Assembly (NCBI GenBank): GCA_024404125.1
Contig: JAKSQL010000003.1
Location: 1-25,944 of the forward strand
Length of the DNA stretch: 25,944 bases
Source: Clostridia bacterium
Lineage (GTDB): Bacteria > Bacillota > Clostridia > Oscillospirales > Acutalibacteraceae
Direction of reading: 5' to 3'
The notes below the pieces were generated by a model. The model saw only the letters and a list, made by a program, of their open reading frames with translations, was not told the origin of the DNA and searched no databases. A program made the translations under genes and the position numbers. This document shows positions 14,472-23,700 of this stretch, piece by piece; the first letter of the stretch is position 1; every line of letters starts with the position of its first letter.

Positions 14472-14500
14472 TTGACTTTAGGGGTAGTATATTGTAAAAT
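14472..14500 (+). promoter_or_regulatory. Promoter of the pyrH-polC operon
   Basis: TTGACT (14472-14477), a 17-base spacer and TAAAAT (14495-14500), directly after the preceding terminator and 39 bases before the pyrH start. It may drive the whole pyrH to polC run, since no strong terminator was seen before 24582. Confidence 0.7.
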
Positions 14501-14539
14501 AATAACAGTATAAATATATATTAAGAGGAGTGCGTTCCA

Positions 14540-15244
14540 GTGACACCGGTTTATAAGAGGGTGCTTTTAAAACTTTCCGGCGAAGTATTGGCGGGAGAGA
14601 AAGGCACGGGGATAGATTTTGATAAGGTTATAGATGTTTGCGAGCGCGTAAAGAAATGCACCGAAATGGGCGTAGAGGTTGCAATAGTAGTAGGTGGCGG
14701 CAATTTTTGGCGCGGCAGGAGCAGTGGCAAGATGGACCGTACAAGAGCCGACCACATGGGAATGCTTGCAACTACAATAAATTCTTTGGCACTTGTAGAT
14801 GCGCTTGAACAGTTAGGCGTAGATGCAAGGGTACAGACCGCGATAGAAATGCGTCAAATAGCAGAGCAGTATATAAGAAACAGAGCAATACGTCATCTTG
14901 AAAAAAAGCGCGTGGTAATATTCGGTTGCGGAACGGGCAACCCGTTTTTCTCAACCGATACGGCGGCGGCGTTAAGGGCGGCTGAAATAGGTGCGGACGT
15001 TATTTTCAAAGCCACTAATGTTGACGGTGTTTACGACAGTGACCCGAAGAAAAATCCGAACGCCAAAAAGTACGATAAACTTACTCACCACGAAGTGCTT
15101 GAAAAAGAACTTAAGGTTATGGACAGTACCGCCGCGTCACTTTGTATGGATAACGGTATCAAAATACTTGTATTTAATCTTAACGACCCCGATAATATAA
15201 TAAAAGCAATGACCGGTGAAACAATCGGTACATTAGTTGAATAA
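14540..15244 (+). CDS. pyrH: UMP kinase
   Basis: A 234-residue bacterial UMP kinase (amino-acid-kinase fold) that phosphorylates UMP to UDP with ATP. Motifs: LLKLSGEVLAG (residues 8-18), VVGGGNFWRG (about 51-60), DHMGMLATTINSLAL (about 72-86), GCGTGNPFFSTDTAAALRAAE (about 132-152) and KATNVDGVYDSDP. Length is typical. The start is GTG, 9 bases after AGAGGAG. In many Firmicutes rpsB-tsf precede pyrH; here they do not, and the gene begins its own operon. Confidence 0.96.
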   Translation: MTPVYKRVLLKLSGEVLAGEKGTGIDFDKVIDVCERVKKCTEMGVEVAIVVGGGNFWRGRSSGKMDRTRADHMGMLATTINSLALVDALEQLGVDARVQTAIEMRQIAEQYIRNRAIRHLEKKRVVIFGCGTGNPFFSTDTAAALRAAEIGADVIFKATNVDGVYDSDPKKNPNAKKYDKLTHHEVLEKELKVMDSTAASLCMDNGIKILVFNLNDPDNIIKAMTGETIGTLVE

Positions 15245-15257
15245 GGAGGCATTTTTT

Positions 15258-15812
15258 ATGCAGGAACTGATTAAAAATACCGAAGAGAAAATGACTAAAT
15301 CAATCGAGGCGCTTGAACGTGAATATAAAGCCGTAAGGGCGGGCAGAGCAAACGTATCGGTGCTTGACAGAATAATGGTAGACTACTACGGTGTACCTAC
15401 ACCCATTCAGCAAATGGCGGCGGTATCCGTCCCCGAGCCGAGAACACTTCTTATTCAACCGTGGGACGTTTCAACCTTAAAGGAAATCGAAAAAGCAATT
15501 TTAACTTCCGAAATCGGAATAAATCCTCAAAACGACGGTAAGGCGATACGTCTTAATTTCCCGCCGCTTACCGAGGAGAGAAGAAAAGAAATAGTAAAAG
15601 ACGTTCATAAGAAATGCGAAGATGCCAAGGTGGCGCTCAGAAATCAGAGAAGAGATGCGCTTGATAAACTGAAAGCACTCAAAAAGGCGAACTCCATTAC
15701 GGAGGACGATGAGGCAAACGGTGAGAAAAAGATACAGAACATAACCGATAAGTTCTGCAAAGAGGCGGACGATTTAAGCACCGCCAAAGAAAAAGAAATT
15801 CTTGAAATTTAA
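15258..15812 (+). CDS. frr: Ribosome recycling factor
   Basis: A 184-residue RRF, which with EF-G splits post-termination ribosomes. It has the long three-helix bundle and the conserved VRAGRANVSVLDRIMVDYYG region (about residues 29-48), PEPRTLLIQPWD, and IRLNFPPLTEERRKE (about 103-117). Chosen start: ATG 15258, 8 bases after AAGGAGG; an upstream in-frame TTG inside pyrH lacks a ribosome site. It lies 13 bases after pyrH, the usual pairing. Confidence 0.97.
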   Translation: MQELIKNTEEKMTKSIEALEREYKAVRAGRANVSVLDRIMVDYYGVPTPIQQMAAVSVPEPRTLLIQPWDVSTLKEIEKAILTSEIGINPQNDGKAIRLNFPPLTEERRKEIVKDVHKKCEDAKVALRNQRRDALDKLKALKKANSITEDDEANGEKKIQNITDKFCKEADDLSTAKEKEILEI

Positions 15813-15819
15813 TTTTTCA

Positions 15820-15847
15820 GGAGGTCTTGCTTATATGCAAGACCTCC
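15820..15847 (+). repeat. Perfect hairpin between frr and uppS
   Basis: GGAGGTCTTGC (15820-15830) and GCAAGACCTCC (15837-15847) make an 11-base perfect stem with a 6-base loop, 7 bases after the frr stop. There is no T-run afterwards, so it is a poor terminator. It could be an RNA processing or stability element that sets different levels for frr and the genes after it. Confidence 0.6.
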
Positions 15848-15879
15848 CGTTTGCAGTTTAAAACACGGAGGTTTTTATA

Positions 15880-16596
15880 ATGCCGAGTTTAAAGAAAAAC
15901 GGTAATTCCGAAAGGGTTCTGCCGAAACACATCGCGATTATAATGGACGGCAACGGCAGGTGGGCGAAAAAGCGCCATTTGCCGAGAACCGCAGGCCACG
16001 CAGCAGGCAGCAAGACCTTTAAGGATATAGCGAGATACTGCAACAAAATAGGCATTGAGTATCTAACCGTTTACGCCTTTTCAACTGAAAATTGGAAAAG
16101 GCCGCAGCAGGAAATAAACAACATTATGAATATTCTGCGCGATTACCTAAAAGATACCGAAAACTTTAAGGGCGAAAATATTAAACTTGAATTTATAGGG
16201 GACAGAACACCGCTTGACGACGATATAAAGGTGCTTATGCAAAAGGCGGAAAAAGATTCCGAAAATGCTACGGGGCTTCACCTTAATATAGCACTTAACT
16301 ATGGCGGGAGAGACGAAATCGTTCACGCCGTAAAAGATATTATTAACGAGGGAATAAAGCCCGAGGAAATAACCGAGCAACTTATTTCCGACCACCTATA
16401 CACCAGCGGTCAGCCCGACCCCGATTTCATTATAAGACCTTCGGGCGAGTACCGTCTTTCAAACTATCTTATATGGCAGTCGGCGTATGCGGAATATTGG
16501 TTCTCCGATATACTTTGGCCCGATTTTAATTATAAGCATTTGGAAAAAGCGCTTGATGATTTTAATAAGCGTAACCGCAGATACGGCGGAATTTAG
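15880..16596 (+). CDS. uppS: Undecaprenyl diphosphate synthase
   Basis: A 238-residue cis-prenyltransferase that makes the C55 lipid carrier for cell-wall synthesis. Family motifs in order: HIAIIMDGNGRWAKKR (about residues 17-32, with the Mg-binding Asp), the TVYAFSTENWKRP segment (about 64-76), NIALNYGGRDEI (about 136-147), and DFIIRPSGEYRLSNYLIWQ (about 184-202) with a SAYAEYWF end. CGGAGG precedes the ATG. It is followed by cdsA at 22 bases. Confidence 0.97.
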   Translation: MPSLKKNGNSERVLPKHIAIIMDGNGRWAKKRHLPRTAGHAAGSKTFKDIARYCNKIGIEYLTVYAFSTENWKRPQQEINNIMNILRDYLKDTENFKGENIKLEFIGDRTPLDDDIKVLMQKAEKDSENATGLHLNIALNYGGRDEIVHAVKDIINEGIKPEEITEQLISDHLYTSGQPDPDFIIRPSGEYRLSNYLIWQSAYAEYWFSDILWPDFNYKHLEKALDDFNKRNRRYGGI

Positions 16597-16618
16597 CAAA
16601 GGAACAGGAGAAAAAGAT

Positions 16619-17491
16619 ATGAAAACCCGAATAATATCCGCGGCGGTTATGATAGCAGTGGTAGTAGCCGTTTTAACGGTTGGCAAACTGTATTTCCCTA
16701 TAGTAATTACCGCTTTTATTGCGCTTATATGCGCGGCGGGAATTTACGAACTTTTACATAACGCCGCTAAAATCGAACAAAAGGCATTAAATCTGGTAAG
16801 TGCGGTTTACGGCGCCGCTATGATATTTTTGCTTGACGGCTATATTGCCGATAAAATATCACTTGCCTTTTTAACAAGTTCAAGTATAACACCCGATATA
16901 TTTTCAATTTTTCGATTTTGGCAGAAATTTCCGCTTGCTTTAACCGTTTTGTATTTTTTAATTGCGGTAGTACTGATACTTTACAACCATAAAACTTTTA
17001 CACTCGAAAAAATAGTATGTTTTTCTGTTTTTCCCACGTTTTTATCATACGCTTTTTCAATGCTCGGCGGTATAATACAGTACGATAGCGGAATATATTA
17101 TTTATTGCTTCTTATCAACTTTGCTTCAATTTGCGATACGGGAGCATATTTTACCGGAGTTACAATAGGCAAGCATAAACTTTGCCCCGAAATAAGTCCT
17201 AAAAAAACGGTAGAGGGTGCAATAGGCGGGATAGTTTTAAGTTTAATAGTATCTCTTGCGTTGGTGCTTATCTTTAAATCTTCGCATATAATAAAAACAC
17301 TTTTATTTACAGTACCGCTTTGCATAGTGGGAATGTCAGGCGACCTTTTTGCGTCGGCAATAAAAAGAAGTGTAGGTCTTAAAGATTACGCGGATTTAAT
17401 ACCCGGTCACGGCGGCATACTCGACCGTTTTGACAGTATGCTTTTAATTGCACCGGTTTTGTATATGTTAATCTCATTTGGGGTAATTTAA
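16619..17491 (+). CDS. cdsA: Phosphatidate cytidylyltransferase
   Basis: A 290-residue integral membrane enzyme with about seven or eight hydrophobic segments, making CDP-diacylglycerol from phosphatidic acid and CTP. The C-terminal signature spans S..KR..GLKDYADLIPGHGGILDRFDS (about residues 237-266), and SPKKTVEGAIGG (about 190-201) is also typical. I chose ATG 16619 (ACAGGAG 7 bases upstream); upstream in-frame starts lie inside uppS. The stop shares its last base with the dxr start (TAATG). Confidence 0.95.
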   Translation: MKTRIISAAVMIAVVVAVLTVGKLYFPIVITAFIALICAAGIYELLHNAAKIEQKALNLVSAVYGAAMIFLLDGYIADKISLAFLTSSSITPDIFSIFRFWQKFPLALTVLYFLIAVVLILYNHKTFTLEKIVCFSVFPTFLSYAFSMLGGIIQYDSGIYYLLLLINFASICDTGAYFTGVTIGKHKLCPEISPKKTVEGAIGGIVLSLIVSLALVLIFKSSHIIKTLLFTVPLCIVGMSGDLFASAIKRSVGLKDYADLIPGHGGILDRFDSMLLIAPVLYMLISFGVI

Positions 17492-18678
17492 TGAAAGAAC
17501 TTATTATTTTGGGCTCTACCGGTTCTATCGGTATACAGTCGCTTGAAGTTGCCGAAAAAAACGGGTTTAGGGTTACGGGACTTACCGCGGGCAGTAATAT
17601 AAACCTGCTTGAAAGTCAGGCAAGAAAGTTTAAACCGCTTTCGGTTGCGGTAGCCGACACAAATAAAGCCAAAGAACTTAAAATAAAACTTAAAGATACC
17701 GATATTAAGGTTTATTCGGGGACTGACGGAGTTTGTGAGGTCGCAGTCGGCAGGGGCGATACCCTTATAAGCGCCATAGTGGGAATTGCGGGTTTAAAAC
17801 CCACTCTGTGCGCTATTAAAGCAGGTAAAACAATAGCCCTTGCAAATAAGGAAACCATGGTAACCGCAGGTGAAATAGTAAATAATCTCGCAAAAGAAAA
17901 CGGAGTAAAAATACTCCCTGTTGACAGCGAGCATTCTGCTATTTTCCAGTCACTTGAAGCGTCAGACCGCAAACTGCTTAAAAAAATAATTCTCACTGCG
18001 TCGGGCGGACCGTTTTTCGGCAAAACCCAAAAAGACCTTGAAAACGTAACCGTAAAGCAGGCGCTTAACCATCCTAATTGGTCGATGGGCGCAAAAATCA
18101 CCATAGACAGTGCTACACTTATGAACAAAGGTCTTGAGGTAATCGAGGCGGTACATCTGTTTGGTGTAAAGCCCGATGATATAGAGGTGCTTATCCATAG
18201 GCAGAGCATACTTCACTCTGCGGTGGAGTTTTGTGACGGCGCGGTTATCGCTCAACTCGGCACACCTGATATGAAACTGCCGATACAGTACGCGCTTACC
18301 TACCCCGAAAGAACCTTTTCTTACGGCGGTTTAAGTCTTTCGGATATAGGCACTCTTACCTTTCAAAAACCCGATACCGATACCTTTAAATCGCTTCCTA
18401 CTTGTATAGATGCGATTAAAAAAGGCGGCATATATCCTGCGGCGGTAAACGGCGCAAACGAGCAGTCGGTAAAACTGTTTTTAGAGGGCAAAATAAAATT
18501 TTTAGATATTGCCGAGTTTAATGCAAGGGTGCTTTCGGATATAAAGAACGTAAAGAACTTTACCGTTGAGGACATTTTTAATACCGATAAACTCGCAAGA
18601 GAACTTGTAAACGGATATTATCTTAAAGGAAAGAGATATTTATCGTTACCTTTATTAATAGTGTATGGCCGTATATAG
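17491..18678 (+). CDS. dxr: 1-deoxy-D-xylulose 5-phosphate reductoisomerase
   Basis: A 395-residue Dxr, the second step of the non-mevalonate isoprenoid pathway, using NADPH and Mn/Mg. It has the nucleotide-binding GSTGSIGIQSLEV (residues 8-20), ALANKETMV, the metal-site LPVDSEHSAIFQ, ASGGPFFG, the long HPNWSMGAKITIDSATLMNK (about 191-210) and HRQSILHSAVEF. The last 15 or so residues (after YLKG) are an extension beyond the usual 380-385 residues. They read over the rseP start, giving a 43-base overlap in a different frame. This may be a simple late stop. Confidence 0.96.
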   Translation: MKELIILGSTGSIGIQSLEVAEKNGFRVTGLTAGSNINLLESQARKFKPLSVAVADTNKAKELKIKLKDTDIKVYSGTDGVCEVAVGRGDTLISAIVGIAGLKPTLCAIKAGKTIALANKETMVTAGEIVNNLAKENGVKILPVDSEHSAIFQSLEASDRKLLKKIILTASGGPFFGKTQKDLENVTVKQALNHPNWSMGAKITIDSATLMNKGLEVIEAVHLFGVKPDDIEVLIHRQSILHSAVEFCDGAVIAQLGTPDMKLPIQYALTYPERTFSYGGLSLSDIGTLTFQKPDTDTFKSLPTCIDAIKKGGIYPAAVNGANEQSVKLFLEGKIKFLDIAEFNARVLSDIKNVKNFTVEDIFNTDKLARELVNGYYLKGKRYLSLPLLIVYGRI

Positions 18679-19688
18679 TAGCGGCCTTACTGTACTTACT
18701 GCTTATAGTAATTCACGAGTTCGGTCATTTTATATCGGCTAAACTGCTCGGTGTTAAGGTGAACGAATTTGCGGTAGGTTTCGGCCCTAAACTTTTATCA
18801 AAGCGCAAAGGCGAAACACTTTACCGATTAAATCTTATACCTCTTGGCGGATACTGTGCTATGGAGGGGGAAGACGAAACAAGTACCGATAGTAGAGCGT
18901 TTTGCAACAAAAGTGCATGGCGCAGATTTATAATAGTTTCAATGGGCGCAATATTTAACCTTTTATTAGGGCTTATTATAGTTGCGATAGTATTGGCTTC
19001 CTCAAAAGGCAAGATGTTTGCCACTACCACCGTAGCGCAGTTCGATAAAGGTGCTTTAAGTCAAAATAGCGGACTTAAAGTAAACGACGAGATTATAGGT
19101 ATTGACGGCAGAAAGATATTCACCACCTATGATTTAAGTTATGCATTTACGGGTGTGGACGATGGCAAGATAGATATTACCGTTTTGCGTAACGGCAAGG
19201 AGAAAACATTAAAAGACGTTGCTTTTTCCACTTCAAGTGAAGACGGTATAAATTATCTTAATGTGGACTTTACCGTTTACGGCGAAAAGAAAACGGTATC
19301 AAGTTTTGTTAAGTATACCTTTAAAACCACCGTTTCGTACTGTCTTGTTATATGGCGGTCACTTATAGACCTTATAGCAGGTAAATACGGAATAAGCGCG
19401 GTCTCGGGCCCCGTAGGGCTTACCGCCACAATAGGAAATATTGCAAGGCAAAATCTTTTGAATTTGCTTCCGATTATGGCACTTATAACCATAAATCTTG
19501 GACTTTTTAACCTCCTGCCGCTTCCTGCTCTTGACGGCGGAAGACTTTTATTCATACTCATAGAAATGATTATAAGAAAACCCGTACCGCAAAAATTCGA
19601 GGGACTTGTTCACACGGTGGGATTTGTTATACTTTTGGGATTTATGCTGCTTGTTACGGCAAAGGATATATATTCACTGATTTTCTGA
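18636..19688 (+). CDS. rseP: RseP/RasP site-2 zinc metalloprotease, apparent AUA start
   Basis: A 350-residue intramembrane protease (M50). The zinc motif HEFGH (H27, E28, H31) lies in the first membrane helix. One PDZ domain follows (about residues 120-200, with SGLKVNDEIIGIDG), then the LPLPALDGGRL motif (near residue 299) and a last helix. In the open frame between the TAA at 18624 and the zinc motif there is no ATG, GTG or TTG. ATA 18636, 5 bases after AAAGGA, is the best placed start and gives a normal 26-residue lead. The GTG at 18759 would delete the active site. Family role: regulated proteolysis of anti-sigma factors and remnant signal peptides. Confidence 0.88.
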   Translation: MFIVTFINSVWPYIVAALLYLLLIVIHEFGHFISAKLLGVKVNEFAVGFGPKLLSKRKGETLYRLNLIPLGGYCAMEGEDETSTDSRAFCNKSAWRRFIIVSMGAIFNLLLGLIIVAIVLASSKGKMFATTTVAQFDKGALSQNSGLKVNDEIIGIDGRKIFTTYDLSYAFTGVDDGKIDITVLRNGKEKTLKDVAFSTSSEDGINYLNVDFTVYGEKKTVSSFVKYTFKTTVSYCLVIWRSLIDLIAGKYGISAVSGPVGLTATIGNIARQNLLNLLPIMALITINLGLFNLLPLPALDGGRLLFILIEMIIRKPVPQKFEGLVHTVGFVILLGFMLLVTAKDIYSLIF

Positions 19689-19704
19689 AAAAAGAGGTAT
19701 AAAA

Positions 19705-20760
19705 ATGTATACCAACGATAAAACGAAAAAAATAAAGGTAGGCAATACCTTTATAGGCGGCGGCGCACCTGTTACGGTTCAGTCAATGTTAAATGTTCCC
19801 GCAAACGATATAGAGGGGAACGTAAAGCAGGCGGCAGAACTTGAAAAGGCAGGGTGTGAGATAGTAAGAGTATCAATACCCGATAAGGATGCAATACGTC
19901 TTATCCCTGCCATAAAAGATAAAATAAGCATACCGCTTGTTGCGGATATTCATTTTGACGCATCTCTTGCAATAGAGAGTGTAAGCGCAGGGGTTGATAA
20001 GGTAAGAATAAACCCCGGAAACATAGGCGACGAGCAAAAGGTAAAAGCGGTAGTAAAGGCGTGTAAAACGGCAGGTGTACCGATAAGAATAGGTGTAAAT
20101 TCGGGGTCGCTTGAAAAAGAAATACTTAAAAAATACGGTTCACCTACACCAAAGGCGATGGTAGAGAGCGGATTTTACCATATAAAACTGCTCGAAAAAT
20201 ACGATTTTGACGATATTGTGCTATCCCTTAAATCTTCCGATACAAAGAAAATGTACGATGCATACACACTCGCAGCAGAATCTTGTCCGTATCCTTTACA
20301 TATAGGTGTTACCGAAGCGGGCACCGAGAATATGGGGGTTATAAAATCCTCTGCAGGCATTGGCGGACTGTTACTTCGTAATATAGGCGATACGGTAAGA
20401 ATATCTCTTACGGATAATCCCGTAAAAGAGGTAGAAACGGCAAAGAAACTGCTTAGTTCTTTGGGACTTAAAAAGGGCGGCATAAGGTTTGTATCCTGCC
20501 CTACCTGCGGCAGAACGCAGATAGACCTTATAAAAATCGCCAAGCAAACGGAAGAAAGACTTAAAAACGTAAATAAGGATATAACGGTTGCGGTTATGGG
20601 CTGCGTTGTAAACGGGCCGGGCGAAGCATCAAATGCCGATATAGGTATTGCGGGCGGTAAAAACTGCGGTGTACTCTTTAAGGGCGGAAAGGTGCTCATA
20701 AACAAGATACCCGAAGAAAAACTTGTTGATACCCTTATTGAAGAAATAGAAAAAATGTAG
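19705..20760 (+). CDS. ispG: 4-hydroxy-3-methylbut-2-en-1-yl diphosphate synthase
   Basis: A 351-residue IspG/GcpE, the [4Fe-4S] enzyme that converts MEcPP to HMBPP near the end of the non-mevalonate pathway. The TIM barrel carries VTVQSM, VADIHFD, VRINPGNIG and GVTEAG. The C-terminal cluster domain has SCPTCGR (two Cys), GCVVNGPGEA (third Cys) and DIGIAGG. Length is typical. The short form lacks the extra domain of plant enzymes. AAAGAGGT precedes the ATG, 17 bases after rseP. Confidence 0.97.
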   Translation: MYTNDKTKKIKVGNTFIGGGAPVTVQSMLNVPANDIEGNVKQAAELEKAGCEIVRVSIPDKDAIRLIPAIKDKISIPLVADIHFDASLAIESVSAGVDKVRINPGNIGDEQKVKAVVKACKTAGVPIRIGVNSGSLEKEILKKYGSPTPKAMVESGFYHIKLLEKYDFDDIVLSLKSSDTKKMYDAYTLAAESCPYPLHIGVTEAGTENMGVIKSSAGIGGLLLRNIGDTVRISLTDNPVKEVETAKKLLSSLGLKKGGIRFVSCPTCGRTQIDLIKIAKQTEERLKNVNKDITVAVMGCVVNGPGEASNADIGIAGGKNCGVLFKGGKVLINKIPEEKLVDTLIEEIEKM

Positions 20761-20777
20761 ATTTACGGAGTGTAAAA

Positions 20778-23700
20778 ATGTATTCCTTTTCAGAACTTTT
20801 CGGCAACTTAACAAGTGAAACAACAAACGCGGCGTTTGAAGGCACCGCGGTTGTTTCATGCAATTTAATAAAGGAAGAACGTTGCCTTGATGTACAACTC
20901 GAGTGTAAAAATTACGTGGCAAGGGATATAGTATCCGAATTCAAAGAAAGTGTAAGAAGCAGACTTGATTTAAACAAAATAAATCTTTCCTACTCTTTCC
21001 CCGAGAGTGCGTTTTGTAAAGAGGCGCTTTGCGACGTATCAAAAGAAATAGCCGAAAGCAATTCACTTGTAAACGGATACTTAAACGGTGCCGAGTATGA
21101 TATTGAGGAAGAAAAGGTTATAATAACCTTAAAATTCGGCGGACTTGAAGCGATTAAAAGTGCGGAGTTTGAAAAACATTTTATAAGCATTGTAAAAGAT
21201 AGATTTTCAAAAAAGGTAACGGTAAGTTTTTGCGGTCAACTTGAAGATATAGAGCCCGAACTGCCGCCTGTTACACAGGCACCTAAAAAACCTGCAGAGG
21301 TATCCTCTGTAAAAAAGACAGAATTTGAAAAGCGCACCGATATACCGAAAAACGGTCTTGTATATCTTGATAACCCGAAACTTATATACGGCAGAAAAAT
21401 AGATAACAATGTAAAGCCCATGATAGACGTAACCGAAGAGGATAATTATATATGTTGCTTCGGTGAGGTGTTTGCGAGGGAAGACCGTAAGATAAACACC
21501 CGCAGAGGTGAGTCGGTAATAGTCAAATTCAATTTCAGCGACCATACAAACTCGCTTTGTTGCAGTATGTTTGTTTCTCCCGATAAGATATCAAGTCTTA
21601 AAGAGGTAAAGGACGGTAATTTTGTACTTATAAACGGCAATTATAAGTTTGACGATTACAAGCACGAATTTACAGTAGACCCGAAAGCAATCGCTTTATT
21701 GCAACCCTACGAGGAAAGTGACAGTTTTGAGGGCGAAAAGCGAATAGAACTGCACTGCCATACAAATATGTCTGCGAAAGACGCGGTATCAAGCGCGGAA
21801 GATATAATAAACCGCGCTTATAAGTGGGGGCATAAGGCAATAGCCATTACCGACCACGGTGTAGTGCAGTCTTATCCTACGGCGTACCTTGCCGTAAACG
21901 GCATACGTAAAAAAGGCGGAGATTTCAAGGTAATTTACGGCGTTGAAAGTTATTTTGTAGACGATATACGACACAATATAGAAGGTCTTAACAGTAAACA
22001 AATTTCAGAATTCCGTAACCATCAGATAATTTTAGTCAAGAACGAAACGGGACTTAAAAACCTTTATAAACTCGTATCAAACGCGCACCTTGAAAATTTC
22101 CATTCAAGACCGATTACATTAAGGAGTATGCTTGATGCTCACCGCGAGGGACTTATTATCGGCTCTGCCTGCGAGCAGGGCGAACTCTACCGCGCTATTG
22201 TAGACGGTGCCGACCACGATACTTTAGTGGAAATTGCGAAGTATTACGATTATCTTGAAATACAGCCACTCGGCAATAATGCGTTTATGGTAAGGGAGTC
22301 AAAGTTGCCCGATAAGGTGAATAAGAAAACAGGGCAGGCAATTGCAAACCGCTTCCGTAATGTCACCACGCTTGACGTTATAAAGGACTTTAACCGTAAG
22401 GTAGTAGAACTTGCGGACGAATTAGGTCTTCCCGTAGTGGCTACGGGTGACGTTCATTTTCTTAAAAAAGAAGACGGTATAATACGTCAGATAATAATGG
22501 CGGGTCAGGGGTTTGACGATATAGAAAATCAAGCACCGCTTTATCTTAAGACTACCGAAGAAATGCTTGAGGACTTTTCTTATTTCGGGGATAGGGCAAA
22601 GGAATTTGTTATAGATAACCCGAAAAAAATTGCGGATATGATAGAAGCGGACATTGTACCCGTACCGCAGGAAAGCCATCCGCCTGTTATCGAAGGGTCG
22701 GACGATATGCTCCGTCAGATTTGTAACGATAACGCTCACCGTATTTACGGGGAGAATTTACCCGAGATAGTAGAGCACAGACTCAATAAGGAACTCAATT
22801 CAATAATAAGCAACGGTTTTTCAATAATGTATATTTCGGCTCAAAAGTTGGTTGAATACAGTGAAAAGCAGGGCTATCTTGTAGGGTCGCGTGGCTCGGT
22901 CGGCTCATCTTTTGTAGCAACTATGGCAGGCATTTCCGAGGTTAATCCTCTGCCGCCGCACTATGTATGTCCTAAATGTCAGCACAGCGAATTCTTTACT
23001 AAAGGTGAGGTCGGCTCCGGCTTTGACCTACCGCCTAAAAATTGTCCCGAGTGTAATGCTTTAATGGATAGAAACGGCCACGATATACCCTTTGAAACCT
23101 TTTTGGGCTTTAAGGGCGATAAAGTGCCCGATATAGACCTTAATTTCTCCGATGAGGTACAAAACGATGTTCAGGAGTTTACGAAAACTCTGTTCGGTGC
23201 ACAAAACGTATTTAAAGCGGGTACGGTATCAACCGTAGCGGAGAAAACGGCATTCGGTTTTGCAAGAGCATACTGCGAGAAAATGGGCATAACTTTAAGT
23301 AATGCCGAACTCGACCGTCTTGCAAAGCGCACCGAAGCGGCAAAGGTTAAAACCACTACAGGTCAGCACCCTGCGGGAATGATAATAGTGCCGAACGGTA
23401 TGGAAATCTACGATTTTTGCCCCATACAGCACCCCGCGGACGATGTTAAATCCGATATAGTTACCACTCATTTTGAATTTAAATACATACACGATACATT
23501 GCTTAAACTTGACGAACTCGGTCACGTTGTACCTACTATGTATAAGTATCTTGAAGAGTATTCGGGCATAAAGGTTACCGATGTTTCTATGAGTGACGAA
23601 AAGGTGTACAGTCTTTTCACCTCTACAAAGGCGCTCGGTGTAGAGCCCGAGGAGATAGACTCCAAAATGGGAACTTTAAGTCTGCCCGAGTTCGGCACGA

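Noticed and set aside
18759..19688. GTG 18759 as the rseP start
   Set aside because: It would remove the HEFGH zinc motif and the first membrane helix, which are clearly encoded upstream in the same frame.
20175..20705. 176-codon - strand frame opposite ispG
   Set aside because: Shadow of ispG in the opposite frame with low-complexity Ser/Pro/Phe content.
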